Positions 18,737 to 27,418 of a DNA stretch of 64,000 bases are shown piece after piece; within the stretch, counting starts at the first letter, position 1; each line of letters opens with the position of its first letter. Both the position numbers and the translations under genes were made by a program. A model generated the notes under the pieces. The model was not told the origin of the DNA, ran no database searches, and was given only the letters and a program-made list of their open reading frames with translations. The DNA comes from Aquimixticola soesokkakensis (lineage in GTDB: Bacteria; Pseudomonadota; Alphaproteobacteria; Rhodobacterales; Rhodobacteraceae): assembly GCF_900172375.1 (NCBI RefSeq), contig NZ_FWFS01000009.1, positions 150,168 through 214,167 of the forward strand, read 5' to 3'.

Positions 18737-19187
18737 CGGGGCGCCTGTGACCGAGAGCGGGACCGTGCCATCGAATGTTGCGCAAAACGCCCCGGCACCC
18801 GCGCCTGTCTTTTTGGCGCGCCGCAGCTATCGCCGCCGCCGCTTGATTGATGCGGCACGCCTGCTGCCGGTGGTTGCGGGGGGGCTGTTCTTTGTGCCGC
18901 TGATCTGGCAGGGCGCAGGAGAGCGCGCAGGAGAGGTCGCAGAAAAGGTCTCAGGCACGGGCGGCGGCGCAACGGGAGGTGTCACAACCGCCTGGGCCTA
19001 TGTGCATGTCTTCGTGGTCTGGGGGGCGGTGATCCTTGCGGCGGGGCTGTTGTCGCGCGCCTTGCGCCGCTCGGACCCCCAAGCCGGATCGGCGGATGCG
19101 CGCGATCAAACCGGCTCCTATTCCGGCCCCGAGCGCCAGTCGCGCACCGGTAGCGCGCGCGATACCTTCTCTTCGGAAGGCACATAA
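18714..19187 (+). CDS. Small membrane protein of unknown function
   Basis: Up to 157 residues, not recognised. Two membrane helices are predicted by eye, near residues 49-66 (LLPVVAGGLFFVPLIW) and 93-115 (AYVHVFVVWGAVILAAGLLS). The C-terminal tail is polar. The ATG at 18714 overlaps the receiver gene by 23 bases; a GTG at 18747 is equally possible, as neither has a good ribosome-binding site. It is 3 bases from the symporter-kinase start, so it may be an accessory subunit of that sensor. Confidence 0.65.
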   Translation: MRPELARDGAPVTESGTVPSNVAQNAPAPAPVFLARRSYRRRRLIDAARLLPVVAGGLFFVPLIWQGAGERAGEVAEKVSGTGGGATGGVTTAWAYVHVFVVWGAVILAAGLLSRALRRSDPQAGSADARDQTGSYSGPERQSRTGSARDTFSSEGT

Positions 19188-19190
19188 AGA

Positions 19191-21905
19191 GTGGCCTTTA
19201 ACACACTTGTTTCCGTTTGTTTTCTCTACGCCTGCTTCTTGTTTGCGGTTGCCTTTTGGGCGGAAAAGCGGGCCGAACGGGGGCGATTGGGATGGTTGCG
19301 CAGCCCCTTGGTCTACACATTGTCGCTGTCGGTATATTGCACCGCCTGGACCTTTTACGGCGCGGTGGGCTATGCGGCGCGCTCGGGGCTGGAATTTGCC
19401 ACGATCTACATCGGGCCCACGCTGGTCATGGTGGGCTGGTGGTGGATTTTGCGCAAGCTGGTGCGCATCGGCCGCACGCATAAAATCACCTCCGTGGCCG
19501 ATCTCATTTCCTCGCGCTACGGCAAATCGACGGCTCTGGGGGTGATCGTCACCCTCTTTGCGGTGATCGGCACCACGCCCTATATCGCGCTGCAACTACA
19601 GTCGGTGACGCAGGCCTTTGGCGTCTTTGCCTCTGCCGCGCCCGAAGGGTTCGGGCGCGTGGATTCCGAGGCCACGGGGCTGTATGTCGCGGGCGGATTG
19701 GCGCTGTTCACCATCCTGTTCGGCACCCGCAACCTTGATGCCAACGAACGCCACCACGGCGTTGTCATTGCCATTGCTCTGGAGGCGGTGGTCAAACTGG
19801 TCGCGCTGCTGGGGGTGGGGATTTTCACCGTCTGGGGCGTGGCGGGGGGCTTTGGCGATGTGATGGGGCGCATCGAGGCCTCGGGCTTTGCGACGCTCGA
19901 TCTGATGCCCTCGCGCATGATCGGGCTGACCTTTCTGGCGGCGGCGGCCTTTTTGACCCTGCCACGGATGTTTCAGGTTCTGGTGGTGGAAAATGCCGAC
20001 GAGCGTCACCTTTACACCGCTGCCTGGGCCTTTCCGCTCTATGTGATGCTGATGTCGCTTTTCGTGCTGCCGATCGCCGTTGTCGGCCTGCAGCATTTTG
20101 GCGCCGGCGCGAACCCTGACATGTTCGTCCTGACCCTGCCGCTGGACTTTGACCGCAACGCTCTGGCGATGCTGTCGTTTTTGGGCGGGTTTTCCTCGGC
20201 AACCTCGATGGTGATCGTGGCGGCGATTGCGCTGTCGACGATGGTGTCCAACCACATCGTGTTGCCGGTCTGGCTGTCGCTGACCCGCGACGAAGGGGAT
20301 CGCCTGCGCGAGCCGGGCGATTTGCGCGCGCTGGTCCTGATGGCGCGGCGCCTGTCGATTTTGGGGGTGCTGGCGCTGGGGTATCTCTACTTCCAGCTGT
20401 CGGGCGGTTCGGGCGCGCTTGCGGCCATTGGGCTTGTGTCGTTTTCGGGCGTGGCGCAGGTGCTTCCGGCGATGCTGGGCGGGATTTTCTGGCGTGGAGC
20501 GACGCGCACGGGGGCGCTTGCAGGGCTGGTGGCGGGGTTTGCGATCTGGGCCTACACGCTGTTCCTGCCCTCCTTTGGCGAGGGCGCGGTGATGGGCGCG
20601 CAGATGCTTGCCCAGGGGCCGTTCGGCATCACCGCCTTGCGCCCCCAGGCCCTGTTCGGCCTTGCCGGGATCGATCCGGTGGTGCATGCGGTCATCTGGT
20701 CGATGCTGGTCAATACGGGCCTGTTCGTTGCCGTCTCGCTCGTCAGTTTCCCCGACCCGATCGAGCGGATGCAGGGCGCGCAATTCGTCAATGTCTTTGA
20801 CCATTCCACCGCCGCGCGCAGCGATGTGGCCGACGGGATCGCCGCCGAAGACCTTTTGGTGCTGAGCCAGCGGATTCTGGGGCCCGTCAGCGCCCAGGAC
20901 CTGTTCCAGCGCGCCGCCGCCGCCCAAGGAAACGCGGGATATCTGCCCGACCCGACGCGCGACTTTCTGGCCGAACTTGAGCGCGAACTGGCCGGATCTG
21001 TGGGCGCGGCCACGGCCCATGCGATGCTGGCACAGATCACTGGTGGCACGGTGGTCTCGGTCGAGGACCTGATGGCAGTGGCGGGCGAAACAGCGCAAAT
21101 CATGGAATATTCCGCCCAGCTTGAGGCGAAATCGGCCGAATTGGCCCGCACCGCGCGCGCTCTGCGTCAGGCGAACGAAAAGCTCACGCTTTTGTCGATC
21201 CAGAAGGATGGGTTTCTCAGCCAGATCAGCCATGAATTGCGCACGCCGATGACCTCGATCCGCGCCTTTTCCGAGATCTTGCGCGAGGGCGACATCGAGG
21301 CTGCGGCACGCGCGCGTTACGCGGGCATCATCCACACCGAAGCCCAGCGTCTCACGCGCCTGCTTGACGATCTGCTCGACCTGTCCGTTCTCGAAAGCGG
21401 CACGGTGCGGCTGAATTGGGGGCGGTGCAATCTGCACGATGTGATCGAGCGGGCGGTGCAGGCGGCTTTGGGGGGAGAGCGCGCCACGGGGGTGACGGTG
21501 CAGCGCGCGGCGATGAGCGAACATGTGGCGCTGGAAACCGATGCCGACCGTCTGGCGCAGGTGTTTATCAACCTGGTGAGCAACGCGGCGAAATATTGCA
21601 ATGCCCCCGCCGCCACGCTGCGGATCGCAACGCGCAAACATGTCGATGCGGCGGGTGTCGATTGGATCGAGGTGGATTTTATCGACAACGGTCAGGGAAT
21701 CGCCGGAGCCGATCAGGCGGTGATTTTCGAAAAATTTTCGCGCGCGGGCGAAACGGTGCGCGCAGGGGGCGCAGGGCTTGGGTTGGCGATCTGTCGCGAA
21801 ATCATGTCCAACCTCGGCGGCACGATCAGCTATGTGCCCGGACAGGGCGGCGCTGCCTTTCGCGTCGCGCTGCCGCGCCTGCGTCACGACAGGGGGCGGC
21901 GGTGA
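19191..21905 (+). CDS. Sodium:solute symporter-histidine kinase fusion (CrbS/CbrA type)
   Basis: 904 residues starting with GTG. Residues 1 to about 520 form a PutP-like SSS symporter with about 13 membrane helices. The kinase part has the H-box QISHELRTPMTSIRAF (His near 681), N-box FINLVSNAAKYCN (about 792), G1 DNGQGIAG (about 831) and G2 GAGLGLAICRE (about 858). There is no receiver. The family couples transport or sensing of a substrate (acetate for CrbS, histidine or amino acids for CbrA) to phosphorelay. Together with the ScfR-like regulator upstream, a short-chain acid is a reasonable guess. Confidence 0.93.
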   Translation: MAFNTLVSVCFLYACFLFAVAFWAEKRAERGRLGWLRSPLVYTLSLSVYCTAWTFYGAVGYAARSGLEFATIYIGPTLVMVGWWWILRKLVRIGRTHKITSVADLISSRYGKSTALGVIVTLFAVIGTTPYIALQLQSVTQAFGVFASAAPEGFGRVDSEATGLYVAGGLALFTILFGTRNLDANERHHGVVIAIALEAVVKLVALLGVGIFTVWGVAGGFGDVMGRIEASGFATLDLMPSRMIGLTFLAAAAFLTLPRMFQVLVVENADERHLYTAAWAFPLYVMLMSLFVLPIAVVGLQHFGAGANPDMFVLTLPLDFDRNALAMLSFLGGFSSATSMVIVAAIALSTMVSNHIVLPVWLSLTRDEGDRLREPGDLRALVLMARRLSILGVLALGYLYFQLSGGSGALAAIGLVSFSGVAQVLPAMLGGIFWRGATRTGALAGLVAGFAIWAYTLFLPSFGEGAVMGAQMLAQGPFGITALRPQALFGLAGIDPVVHAVIWSMLVNTGLFVAVSLVSFPDPIERMQGAQFVNVFDHSTAARSDVADGIAAEDLLVLSQRILGPVSAQDLFQRAAAAQGNAGYLPDPTRDFLAELERELAGSVGAATAHAMLAQITGGTVVSVEDLMAVAGETAQIMEYSAQLEAKSAELARTARALRQANEKLTLLSIQKDGFLSQISHELRTPMTSIRAFSEILREGDIEAAARARYAGIIHTEAQRLTRLLDDLLDLSVLESGTVRLNWGRCNLHDVIERAVQAALGGERATGVTVQRAAMSEHVALETDADRLAQVFINLVSNAAKYCNAPAATLRIATRKHVDAAGVDWIEVDFIDNGQGIAGADQAVIFEKFSRAGETVRAGGAGLGLAICREIMSNLGGTISYVPGQGGAAFRVALPRLRHDRGRR

Positions 21906-22140
21906 CATCCCCCCCGCGTGCTCTTTCGCTAAAAGTTTAACGGTCGAAAGACTGTGTTAACGAAATTGCGGCTAAATACCTTCAAAGCAAGGAGGCGTGG
22001 GTGCGCCTCACCGTATCCACGGACACCGTACGGCCCCGCCCGAGCGACGCCAGTCACTCCTTTGCGGGCGCAATTGCGGGGATTTTCGCAACGATCCGGG
22101 CCCTTTGGTCAGGATCAAACCATGAGTAGTCGGTCGGCAC

Positions 22141-23247
22141 ATGAGTGATGAGGCAGCAATCACAGCCATGCGGCGCAAGGCAGGGGCAGGGCGACCTCCC
22201 CCCGAGGTGACCGCCATGTCTGCGACCAAGGCGCTGCGCCTGGAGGTCGCCAAGCAGGCCGAAGAGGTGCTGGGCATGGCCGCGTCGGTGATCGGGGTCG
22301 TGCAATCGCGCACCACCGTGACGCGCGTTGTCGATGAGGTGCCCGATCCGGGCATGTTGGTGTTGCTTGACGGCCCCGAAGGGGCCTACGGGCTTTGCAC
22401 CCTTGATTGCAGCATGGTCGCCGGCATCATCGAAGCCGTGACCACGGGCACCGTCCTGCATTCGGCGAGCGAGGATCGAAAGCCCACTCAAACCGATGCT
22501 GTGATGTGTCGCGATTTCATCGACGCACTTTTGGCAAGCTTTGAGGTCACGGTACAAGAGGCCGCTGACCCGCCGCCTGTCGAGGGGTATCGCTATAGCA
22601 CGATGCTTTCGGAAAAGCGCTCTATTTCCATGGCTTATGACGATATAGCCTATCGGATGTTCGAGATAAAAATCGATCTGGGCAGCGGGGCCAAGGAGGG
22701 GGTGATCCAGCTGGTCTTTCCCTATGAACGCCCGCTTCCCAAGCGCGAACCCGGCGAAACCGGCGAGTGGCAGCACAATTTTGAACAGGCCGTCCTCAAG
22801 ACGCACGCAACGCTCGACACGGTGCTGCACCGTGTCAGCTTGCCGATCGAAACCATCAGCGAGCTGGAAGTCGATATGATGATTCCGATTCCGCGCGAAG
22901 CGCTGGCGCGGGTGGAGATTCTCGCGGACGGGCAGAAAATCAGCCGTGCAAAGCTGGGTCAGGTCAATGGGATGCGCGCGGTGCGGGTCACCTTGCTGGC
23001 AGCCGATGAAGACGACAGCGCGCAGGCAGGATTCGGCGCAGGGGTCGCAAGTCTGAATGCAGGCCCGGGCGGCGCAAGCGCCCTAAGCAGCCTTCCCGGC
23101 GCGATGCCCGCAGCCGCGCCCGCCCCACAGGACGCCCCGCTGCCGGACTTACCGGATTTACCCGACCTGCCAGACCTGCCTCCCCTTGGGGATCTGGGTG
23201 ATTTTGGCGGTCTTGGCGACCTGCCGCCGCTCGACAGCCCAAGCTAG
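22141..23247 (+). CDS. FliM/FliN-family motor-switch-like protein
   Basis: 368 residues. The C-terminal half has a SpoA-type fold (LDTVLHRVSLPIETISELEV, MMIPIPREALARVEILADGQ, NGMRAVRVTL) as in FliM and FliN. The N-terminal part is not a clear CheY-binding FliM helix. The last 80 residues are Ala/Gly/Pro-rich and end in tandem LPDLPDLPDLPDLPPL-type repeats followed by GDLGDFGGLGDLPPL. No flagellar gene is nearby; similar isolated FliM-like genes occur in Rhodobacterales. It may be a C-ring component or an adaptor. Two GTTAAC-like half sites lie upstream (21935-21962). Confidence 0.75.
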   Translation: MSDEAAITAMRRKAGAGRPPPEVTAMSATKALRLEVAKQAEEVLGMAASVIGVVQSRTTVTRVVDEVPDPGMLVLLDGPEGAYGLCTLDCSMVAGIIEAVTTGTVLHSASEDRKPTQTDAVMCRDFIDALLASFEVTVQEAADPPPVEGYRYSTMLSEKRSISMAYDDIAYRMFEIKIDLGSGAKEGVIQLVFPYERPLPKREPGETGEWQHNFEQAVLKTHATLDTVLHRVSLPIETISELEVDMMIPIPREALARVEILADGQKISRAKLGQVNGMRAVRVTLLAADEDDSAQAGFGAGVASLNAGPGGASALSSLPGAMPAAAPAPQDAPLPDLPDLPDLPDLPPLGDLGDFGGLGDLPPLDSPS

Positions 23248-23350
23248 TCTCACAGCCGCTTTTGCCTGTTTCGCTGGGGGAATCATCCGCCGGTCGCGCC
23301 CGAAAACACGGCAAAGAGGCGCGCAATTGTGTCAATTGCCACAACACCGC

Positions 23351-23364
23351 TTGACCTGTGTCAA
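23351..23364. promoter_or_regulatory. FNR/Crp-type box
   Basis: TTGACCTGTGTCAA is a perfect TTGAC-N4-GTCAA palindrome, the FnrL-type site of Rhodobacterales. A possible -10 (TATGAC, 23380-23385) lies downstream. No known gene follows closely: there is a stem-loop at 23442 and a 66-residue ORF at 23689. Confidence 0.65.
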
Positions 23365-23441
23365 AGCCTGCCTGCAAGATATGACGAGGATGGGTCCTAA
23401 GGAGGGGACGTCCGGTATCCGATTTTGCCCTGTACGTTTGC

Positions 23442-23503
23442 ACCCCCGCCAAGCCTTCACATCAGAGGCCTTTTGACGGGAAGACATGCGCCTTGGCGGG
23501 GGT
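23442..23503 (+). other. Long-range RNA stem-loop in an ORF-poor region
   Basis: ACCCCCGCCAAG pairs perfectly with CTTGGCGGGGGT across about 38 bases. No T run follows, so it is not a simple terminator. It lies downstream of the FNR box and could be part of a structured leader or small RNA. A 34-codon ORF (23486-23590) begins inside the loop. The rest of 23248-23688 shows nothing recognisable. Confidence 0.45.
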
Positions 23504-23688
23504 AAATATCGGTTCGGGAAACACAGACGGCGCCCAGTCCGGCGCGGGCTTTCAAATGCCCCGCGCTGGCCGGAGCGCACAACCCAATGATGTATCCCGC
23601 GGGGAGGCGGGGCGCATCAGGCCAGTCTTGGCCAGTGTTCACCAGATCAGGGACGGGGCTGCGAAGGCCCCTGTCGGGAGAGATCATC

Positions 23689-23889
23689 ATGCAGTTCAGC
23701 GACGATACCCAAGACCGCACGACTCCGATTCACCCCAAAACGTCAGGCCACGGCGGGCCGCATAGTGCAGCGCCCGCAACACCTGCGCCTTCTGCACCGC
23801 TGCGCGCCCGGGCAGACCGGTTTCGCCCGATGACGGCGGCAGAAGATCACGAGGATGAAGCCGAGCTGTGGGACAATTTGCCCGTTTAG
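23689..23889 (+). CDS. Small hypothetical protein
   Basis: 66 residues from the ATG at 23689, with GGGAGAG about 7 bases upstream. The sequence begins MQFSDDTQDRTTPIHP and ends with an acidic tail AAEDHEDEAELWDNLPV; the middle is Pro/Ala-rich. No domain or membrane segment is seen. The codon choice is GC-rich like that of neighbours. It may be the target of the FNR box 330 bases upstream, but that link is only by position. Confidence 0.45.
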   Translation: MQFSDDTQDRTTPIHPKTSGHGGPHSAAPATPAPSAPLRARADRFRPMTAAEDHEDEAELWDNLPV

Positions 23890-23942
23890 AGGCCGGACAG
23901 CGTTGAAGAGTCCCGTATTGAAAAGAACAGCGGTGCTCAGCT

Positions 23943-23999
23943 TTAACAAACCAGTGTTATCAAACCAGCCTTAACAAACCAGTGTTGAACAAACCTGTG
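23943..23999. repeat. 14-bp tandem repeat, four units
   Basis: Units TTAACAAACCAGTG, TTATCAAACCAGCC, TTAACAAACCAGTG and a variant TTGAACAAACCTGTG follow each other. The 16 bases at 23943-23958 recur exactly at 23971-23986. The stretch is noncoding and clearly more A/T-rich than the surroundings. Confidence 0.8.
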
Positions 24000-24103
24000 T
24001 GACAACAGACCGCCGGCCGCAGTGACGGCTGGCGGTAGATGCAGAGCAACAACGGCAAGGGGGGCGACGGGGCCAGCTTGGTCGCACCGTTTTGTGCGGC
24101 CAC

Positions 24104-24147
24104 TCCAAGCCCCCCAATTCCAAGCCCCACAGTCCAAGCCCCGATCT
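24104..24147. repeat. 14-15-bp tandem repeat, three units
   Basis: TCCAAGCCCC starts at 24104, 24119 and 24133, each followed by 4-5 variable bases. Noncoding. From here to the FadJ-like start at 24426 no other gene or clear signal is seen. Confidence 0.7.
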
Positions 24148-24425
24148 GTCTTTCACCCCGTTCGCCCCGCGCGCGCGGGGCGCGTTTTGCGGTCCGCAGG
24201 AGCGTCGCGCAGCTTTTGCGGCACAGATCAGAGCCCCAAGCGCATGAAATCCTTGCGTTTCCCGCGTCCTCGCCTACAAAATAGGGTCAATTCGCGGCAC
24301 AGACCGCGGCGGTAGGCGGTGCATCCGGTGCATCCGGTGCCTCCTGACCGCCACCACCGCGCGGCAGCGCAGGACAGAAACAGCGCTGGCATTTTTGCGG
24401 GCATCAACTGCGGGCAGGGTTGAAC

Positions 24426-26555
24426 ATGGCAGGACAGGTGACGCTTCGCATCGAGGATGGCGTGGCGCTGGTGGGGATCGACAATCCGCCAGCCAATGCG
24501 CTGAGCCGTGATATCCGCCGTGACCTGATCGCGGCGGTGCGCAATGCCATTGACGATCCTGTCGTCAGCGCGATCCTGATCGAGGGGCAGGGCACCACCT
24601 TTCCCTCCGGCCTCGATCAACGCGAATGGGGGCAAAACCTGTCGCCAAGCCTGAGCGCGCTGAACGCCGTGATCGAGGCCAGCCCCAAACCCGTCGTGGC
24701 CGCCCTTTCGGGCTCGGTGATCGAGGGCGGGCTGTCGCTTGCGCTGGCGTGTCATTACCGGATCGCCGGTCGCATGGCGCGGATGGGCTTTCCGGATGTG
24801 ACGGTGGGATCGGTGCCGCAGGGCGGCGCAACCCAACGCCTCACACGTTTGATCGGTGTCGAGGCGGCCCTGGATTTGATGCTGGGGGGGCAACCGATCC
24901 CCGCGGCCGAAGCCCGGCGATTGGGGCTGGCGGATTTGGTCGCCACGGGGCGCTTGGGGCCGCAAGCCTTTGCTTATGCACGTGAATTGGGGCGCGAAAT
25001 GGCACAGAGCGGCCTTGCGCCACGCCGCAGCTCTGCGCTTGGCGAGCATCTGCGCGACGGGGCGCAGATCATGGAACACCTGCGCAGGCGGCGCGATGCC
25101 CTGGCGCGGTCGCGGTTGCAAACCCCCGCGCGCATCATCGACTGCGTCGAAGCGGCGATGATGATGCCCTTCGACGGGGCGGTGGGCTTTGAGGAGACCA
25201 GTTTCGCCGACACGCTGACAGCGCCCCAAACCGAAGCCCTGCGCCATGCCTTCTTTGCCGAACGCCGCGCGGCGCGGGCGCAAGGCTTTGATCCCAAACA
25301 GGCGCGCAGCGTGGCACGGATGGGCCTCATCGGCACCAGCGCCCTCTCGACAGCCATGGCCATGCAGTTGCTCGAGAACGGGTTCGAGGTGGTGATGGTG
25401 GGCGCGGATGCCGATGCTCTGGTGCGGGCCCATCAGCGCATGGCGGCCTCCTACGAGCGCGCGGTGAAACTCGGCCAGTTGCGCCGTGAGGTGCTGGAGG
25501 CGCGACTTGAACGGTTCTCGACCTCGCTGGATGTGACGGCGATGCACGCAGCGGATATGGTGTTTTACGATGGCCATAGCACCAGCACGGCGGATCGCCC
25601 TGATCCCGAGGGGCTGGCGCAGCAGCTTTCGCCAAAGGCAATCGTGGTGCTGCTGACCGCGGGGCGTCAGGATTTTACCTTTGCGCACAGTGACCTGGAC
25701 CCGCGCGTTGTCGGGTTGCATGTGTTTTCGCCCCTGCAACTGGTCCGCTGCGCCGAGCTGATCCGCTTTGTGCGGACCTCCGATGCGACGATGGCCACGC
25801 TGCACGCCGTGATGCGCAAGATGGGCAAGGCGGCGGTCTGTGTGAACGGCACGCCGGTTTTCGATGCCCCCGCACCGCAGCAAGGCGGGTCTGAGGCCCA
25901 AGGCCGCCCCGCTCAGGCTTTGATGCGGGCCGGATCGCGGATTGCGACCGCGCTCAATGATGCGATTGCGGCCGCGGTGGATGTGCTGCTGCTGATGGGC
26001 GCCACACCTTGGGATCTTGATCTGGCGCTGCGGGACTATGGCTTTGCCATCGGGCCCTGCGCCATGCTCGACAATGCCGGATTGTCCACCAACATGGGGG
26101 CGGTTGCGCGGCACTTGTTGCAGGAGGGGCGCGTCGGGCGCAGCCTTGAGGGCGGATTTTTGCGCTGGAGCACCGATCTGCGCAGCCCCGAGCGTGATCC
26201 TGAGGTGGAAGAGACCCTACACGCCATTCGCGCCGCCGCCGGGATCGAGGCTTACGCCTTTTCGCCGTCCGAAATTGTCGAGCGTGTGCTTGCGGCGATG
26301 GCAAATGCCGGTGCGCGATTGATGGGGGGACCGCTGGGGGCGCGGGCGATCGACATCGATATGGTGGCGCTGGTGGGCTTGGGCTTTCCGCGCTGGCGTG
26401 GCGGGCCGATGTGCCATGCCGATCAACTTGGGTTGCTCAGGATGCAAAAGCGCCTTCATGCCTATGGCGATGAAGCCCCCGATATTTGGGCGCCCGCACC
26501 CGCTTGGGCCGAGGCGATCAAAAACGGCCGCCATTTCATCGCCCGCGCTGTCTGA
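24426..26555 (+). CDS. Degenerate FadB/FadJ-like enoyl-CoA hydratase/3-hydroxyacyl-CoA dehydrogenase
   Basis: 709 residues with the full domain order of the fatty-acid oxidation alpha subunit: crotonase domain (about 1-190), NAD-binding domain (about 295-480) and two C-terminal domains (IGPCAMLDNAG; LVGLGFPRWRGGPM). Key residues are altered. The hydratase glutamates are Ser104 in IEGGLSLALA and Asp124 in GFPDVTVG. The dinucleotide loop GxGxxG reads GTSALS in GLIGTSALSTA, and the usual acidic residue after strand 2 is Gly in VVMVGADAD. The dehydrogenase His remains in GLHVFSP, but the FVNR motif is lost (CVNGTPVFDAP). It is probably inactive or repurposed. Confidence 0.85.
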   Translation: MAGQVTLRIEDGVALVGIDNPPANALSRDIRRDLIAAVRNAIDDPVVSAILIEGQGTTFPSGLDQREWGQNLSPSLSALNAVIEASPKPVVAALSGSVIEGGLSLALACHYRIAGRMARMGFPDVTVGSVPQGGATQRLTRLIGVEAALDLMLGGQPIPAAEARRLGLADLVATGRLGPQAFAYARELGREMAQSGLAPRRSSALGEHLRDGAQIMEHLRRRRDALARSRLQTPARIIDCVEAAMMMPFDGAVGFEETSFADTLTAPQTEALRHAFFAERRAARAQGFDPKQARSVARMGLIGTSALSTAMAMQLLENGFEVVMVGADADALVRAHQRMAASYERAVKLGQLRREVLEARLERFSTSLDVTAMHAADMVFYDGHSTSTADRPDPEGLAQQLSPKAIVVLLTAGRQDFTFAHSDLDPRVVGLHVFSPLQLVRCAELIRFVRTSDATMATLHAVMRKMGKAAVCVNGTPVFDAPAPQQGGSEAQGRPAQALMRAGSRIATALNDAIAAAVDVLLLMGATPWDLDLALRDYGFAIGPCAMLDNAGLSTNMGAVARHLLQEGRVGRSLEGGFLRWSTDLRSPERDPEVEETLHAIRAAAGIEAYAFSPSEIVERVLAAMANAGARLMGGPLGARAIDIDMVALVGLGFPRWRGGPMCHADQLGLLRMQKRLHAYGDEAPDIWAPAPAWAEAIKNGRHFIARAV

Positions 26556-26579
26556 CACAGGGACAGATCGTCGCCCCGC

Positions 26580-26593
26580 TTGACCCAGATCAA
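26580..26593. promoter_or_regulatory. FNR-type box driving a candidate small RNA
   Basis: TTGACCCAGATCAA fits TTGA-N6-TCAA. A -10-like TAGACA (26616-26621) is centred 32 bases from the box centre, which puts a start near 26628 and the box at -41.5, the classic FNR class II layout. Confidence 0.65.
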
Positions 26594-26627
26594 AGCAACG
26601 CCTGCCAAAACGCCCTAGACAGTGGAC

Positions 26628-26774
26628 AGGCGCAGGGGCGGTTTTTCGCAGTCAGATCACCCCCTTGCGACGGGCGCGGCGCGCATGCGCGCCGCAGGTA
26701 TCCTGCCTGTTGTGCGTGGGCAGCATACATCCTTGGCGTTGCGGGTCTGCGTTTCCCCCGCAACGCCCTTTTTT
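26628..26774 (+). ncRNA. Candidate anaerobically controlled small RNA, about 147 nt
   Basis: The predicted start comes from the FNR box and -10 at 26580-26621. The end is a strong intrinsic terminator. No ORF with a ribosome-binding site lies between. The transcript contains a GGCGCGGCGCGCATGCGCGCCGC-like self-complementary segment (about 26677-26697) plus the terminator hairpin. The alternative is a promoter remnant with a terminator serving the FadJ-like gene. Confidence 0.45.
26735..26774 (+). terminator. Strong intrinsic terminator
   Basis: GGCGTTGCGGG pairs with CCCGCAACGCC and is followed by CTTTTTT. It is 180 bases after the FadJ-like stop codon, too far to be its simple terminator, which supports a separate transcript. 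Confidence 0.88.
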
Positions 26775-26811
26775 GCAGGACCAGCGGCGCAGGCAGCGCG
26801 ACGGCGCGCAT

Positions 26812-26844
26812 GAAAAAACCCCCGCGCGATGGCGCAGGGGTTTG
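26812..26844 (-). terminator. Intrinsic terminator of infC
   Basis: On the minus strand AAACCCC...GGGGTTT with an inner GCGCC/GCGCG helix is followed by a T run. It is 26 bases after the infC stop. Confidence 0.8.
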
Positions 26845-26869
26845 ACATCGCGGCAAACTGCCCGCGTCG

Positions 26870-27418
26870 TTATTTCTGGAGCGGCCCGATCATCATGACC
26901 ATCTGGCGGCCTTCCATCTTGGGCATGTTCTCGACTTTGCCGATGTCTTTGACATCTTCTGACACGCGCTCAAGAAGCTGGCGACCCAAATCCTGGTGCG
27001 CCATTTCACGTCCCCGAAAACGCAGGGTGATTTTCACCTTGTCGCCCTCGTCGAGAAACTTGAACACCGAGCGCATCTTGACATCGTAGTCGTGGGTGTC
27101 GGTGCCCGGACGGAACTTGATCTCTTTGATCTCGATCGTCTTTTGCTTTTTGCGCGCCTCGGATTCCCGCTTTTGCTGTTCATATTTGAACTTGCCGAAG
27201 TCCATGATTTTACACACGGGCGGGGCAGCATTGGGGGAAATCTCGACGAGGTCGAGACCGGCTTCTTCAGCCATGGCAAGAGCGCGTGCCGGTGTGACAA
27301 CACCGACGTTTTCGCCTTCTGCGCCGATGAGACGAACCTCGGGGCAGCGAATGCGGTCATTCACGCGGGGTCCAGTGTCACGGGTCGGCGGGGCGTTGTG
27401 GGGGCGACGGGCTATGAT
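26870..27418 (-). CDS. infC: Translation initiation factor IF-3 with non-AUG start
   Basis: IF-3 binds the 30S subunit and checks start codons. The core [35 protein letters not shown] and [20 protein letters not shown] is complete. No ATG, GTG or TTG precedes the conserved N-terminus: the frame reads stop, then AGG ACC TGC ATC ATA GCC CGT CGC, giving [25 protein letters not shown] (27424-27428) lies 5 bases before ATC (27418) and 8 before ATA (27415). The first conventional start, GTG at 27364, would cut 17-18 conserved residues and lacks a ribosome-binding site. A rare start fits IF-3 autoregulation known from E. coli (AUU). Confidence 0.92.
   Translation of the reverse strand: MIARRPHNAPPTRDTGPRVNDRIRCPEVRLIGAEGENVGVVTPARALAMAEEAGLDLVEISPNAAPPVCKIMDFGKFKYEQQKRESEARKKQKTIEIKEIKFRPGTDTHDYDVKMRSVFKFLDEGDKVKITLRFRGREMAHQDLGRQLLERVSEDVKDIGKVENMPKMEGRQMVMMIGPLQK

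Noticed and set aside
21935..21965. CtrA sites upstream of the FliM/FliN-like gene
   Set aside because: Two TTAAC half sites exist, but their spacing is far from TTAA-N7-TTAA.
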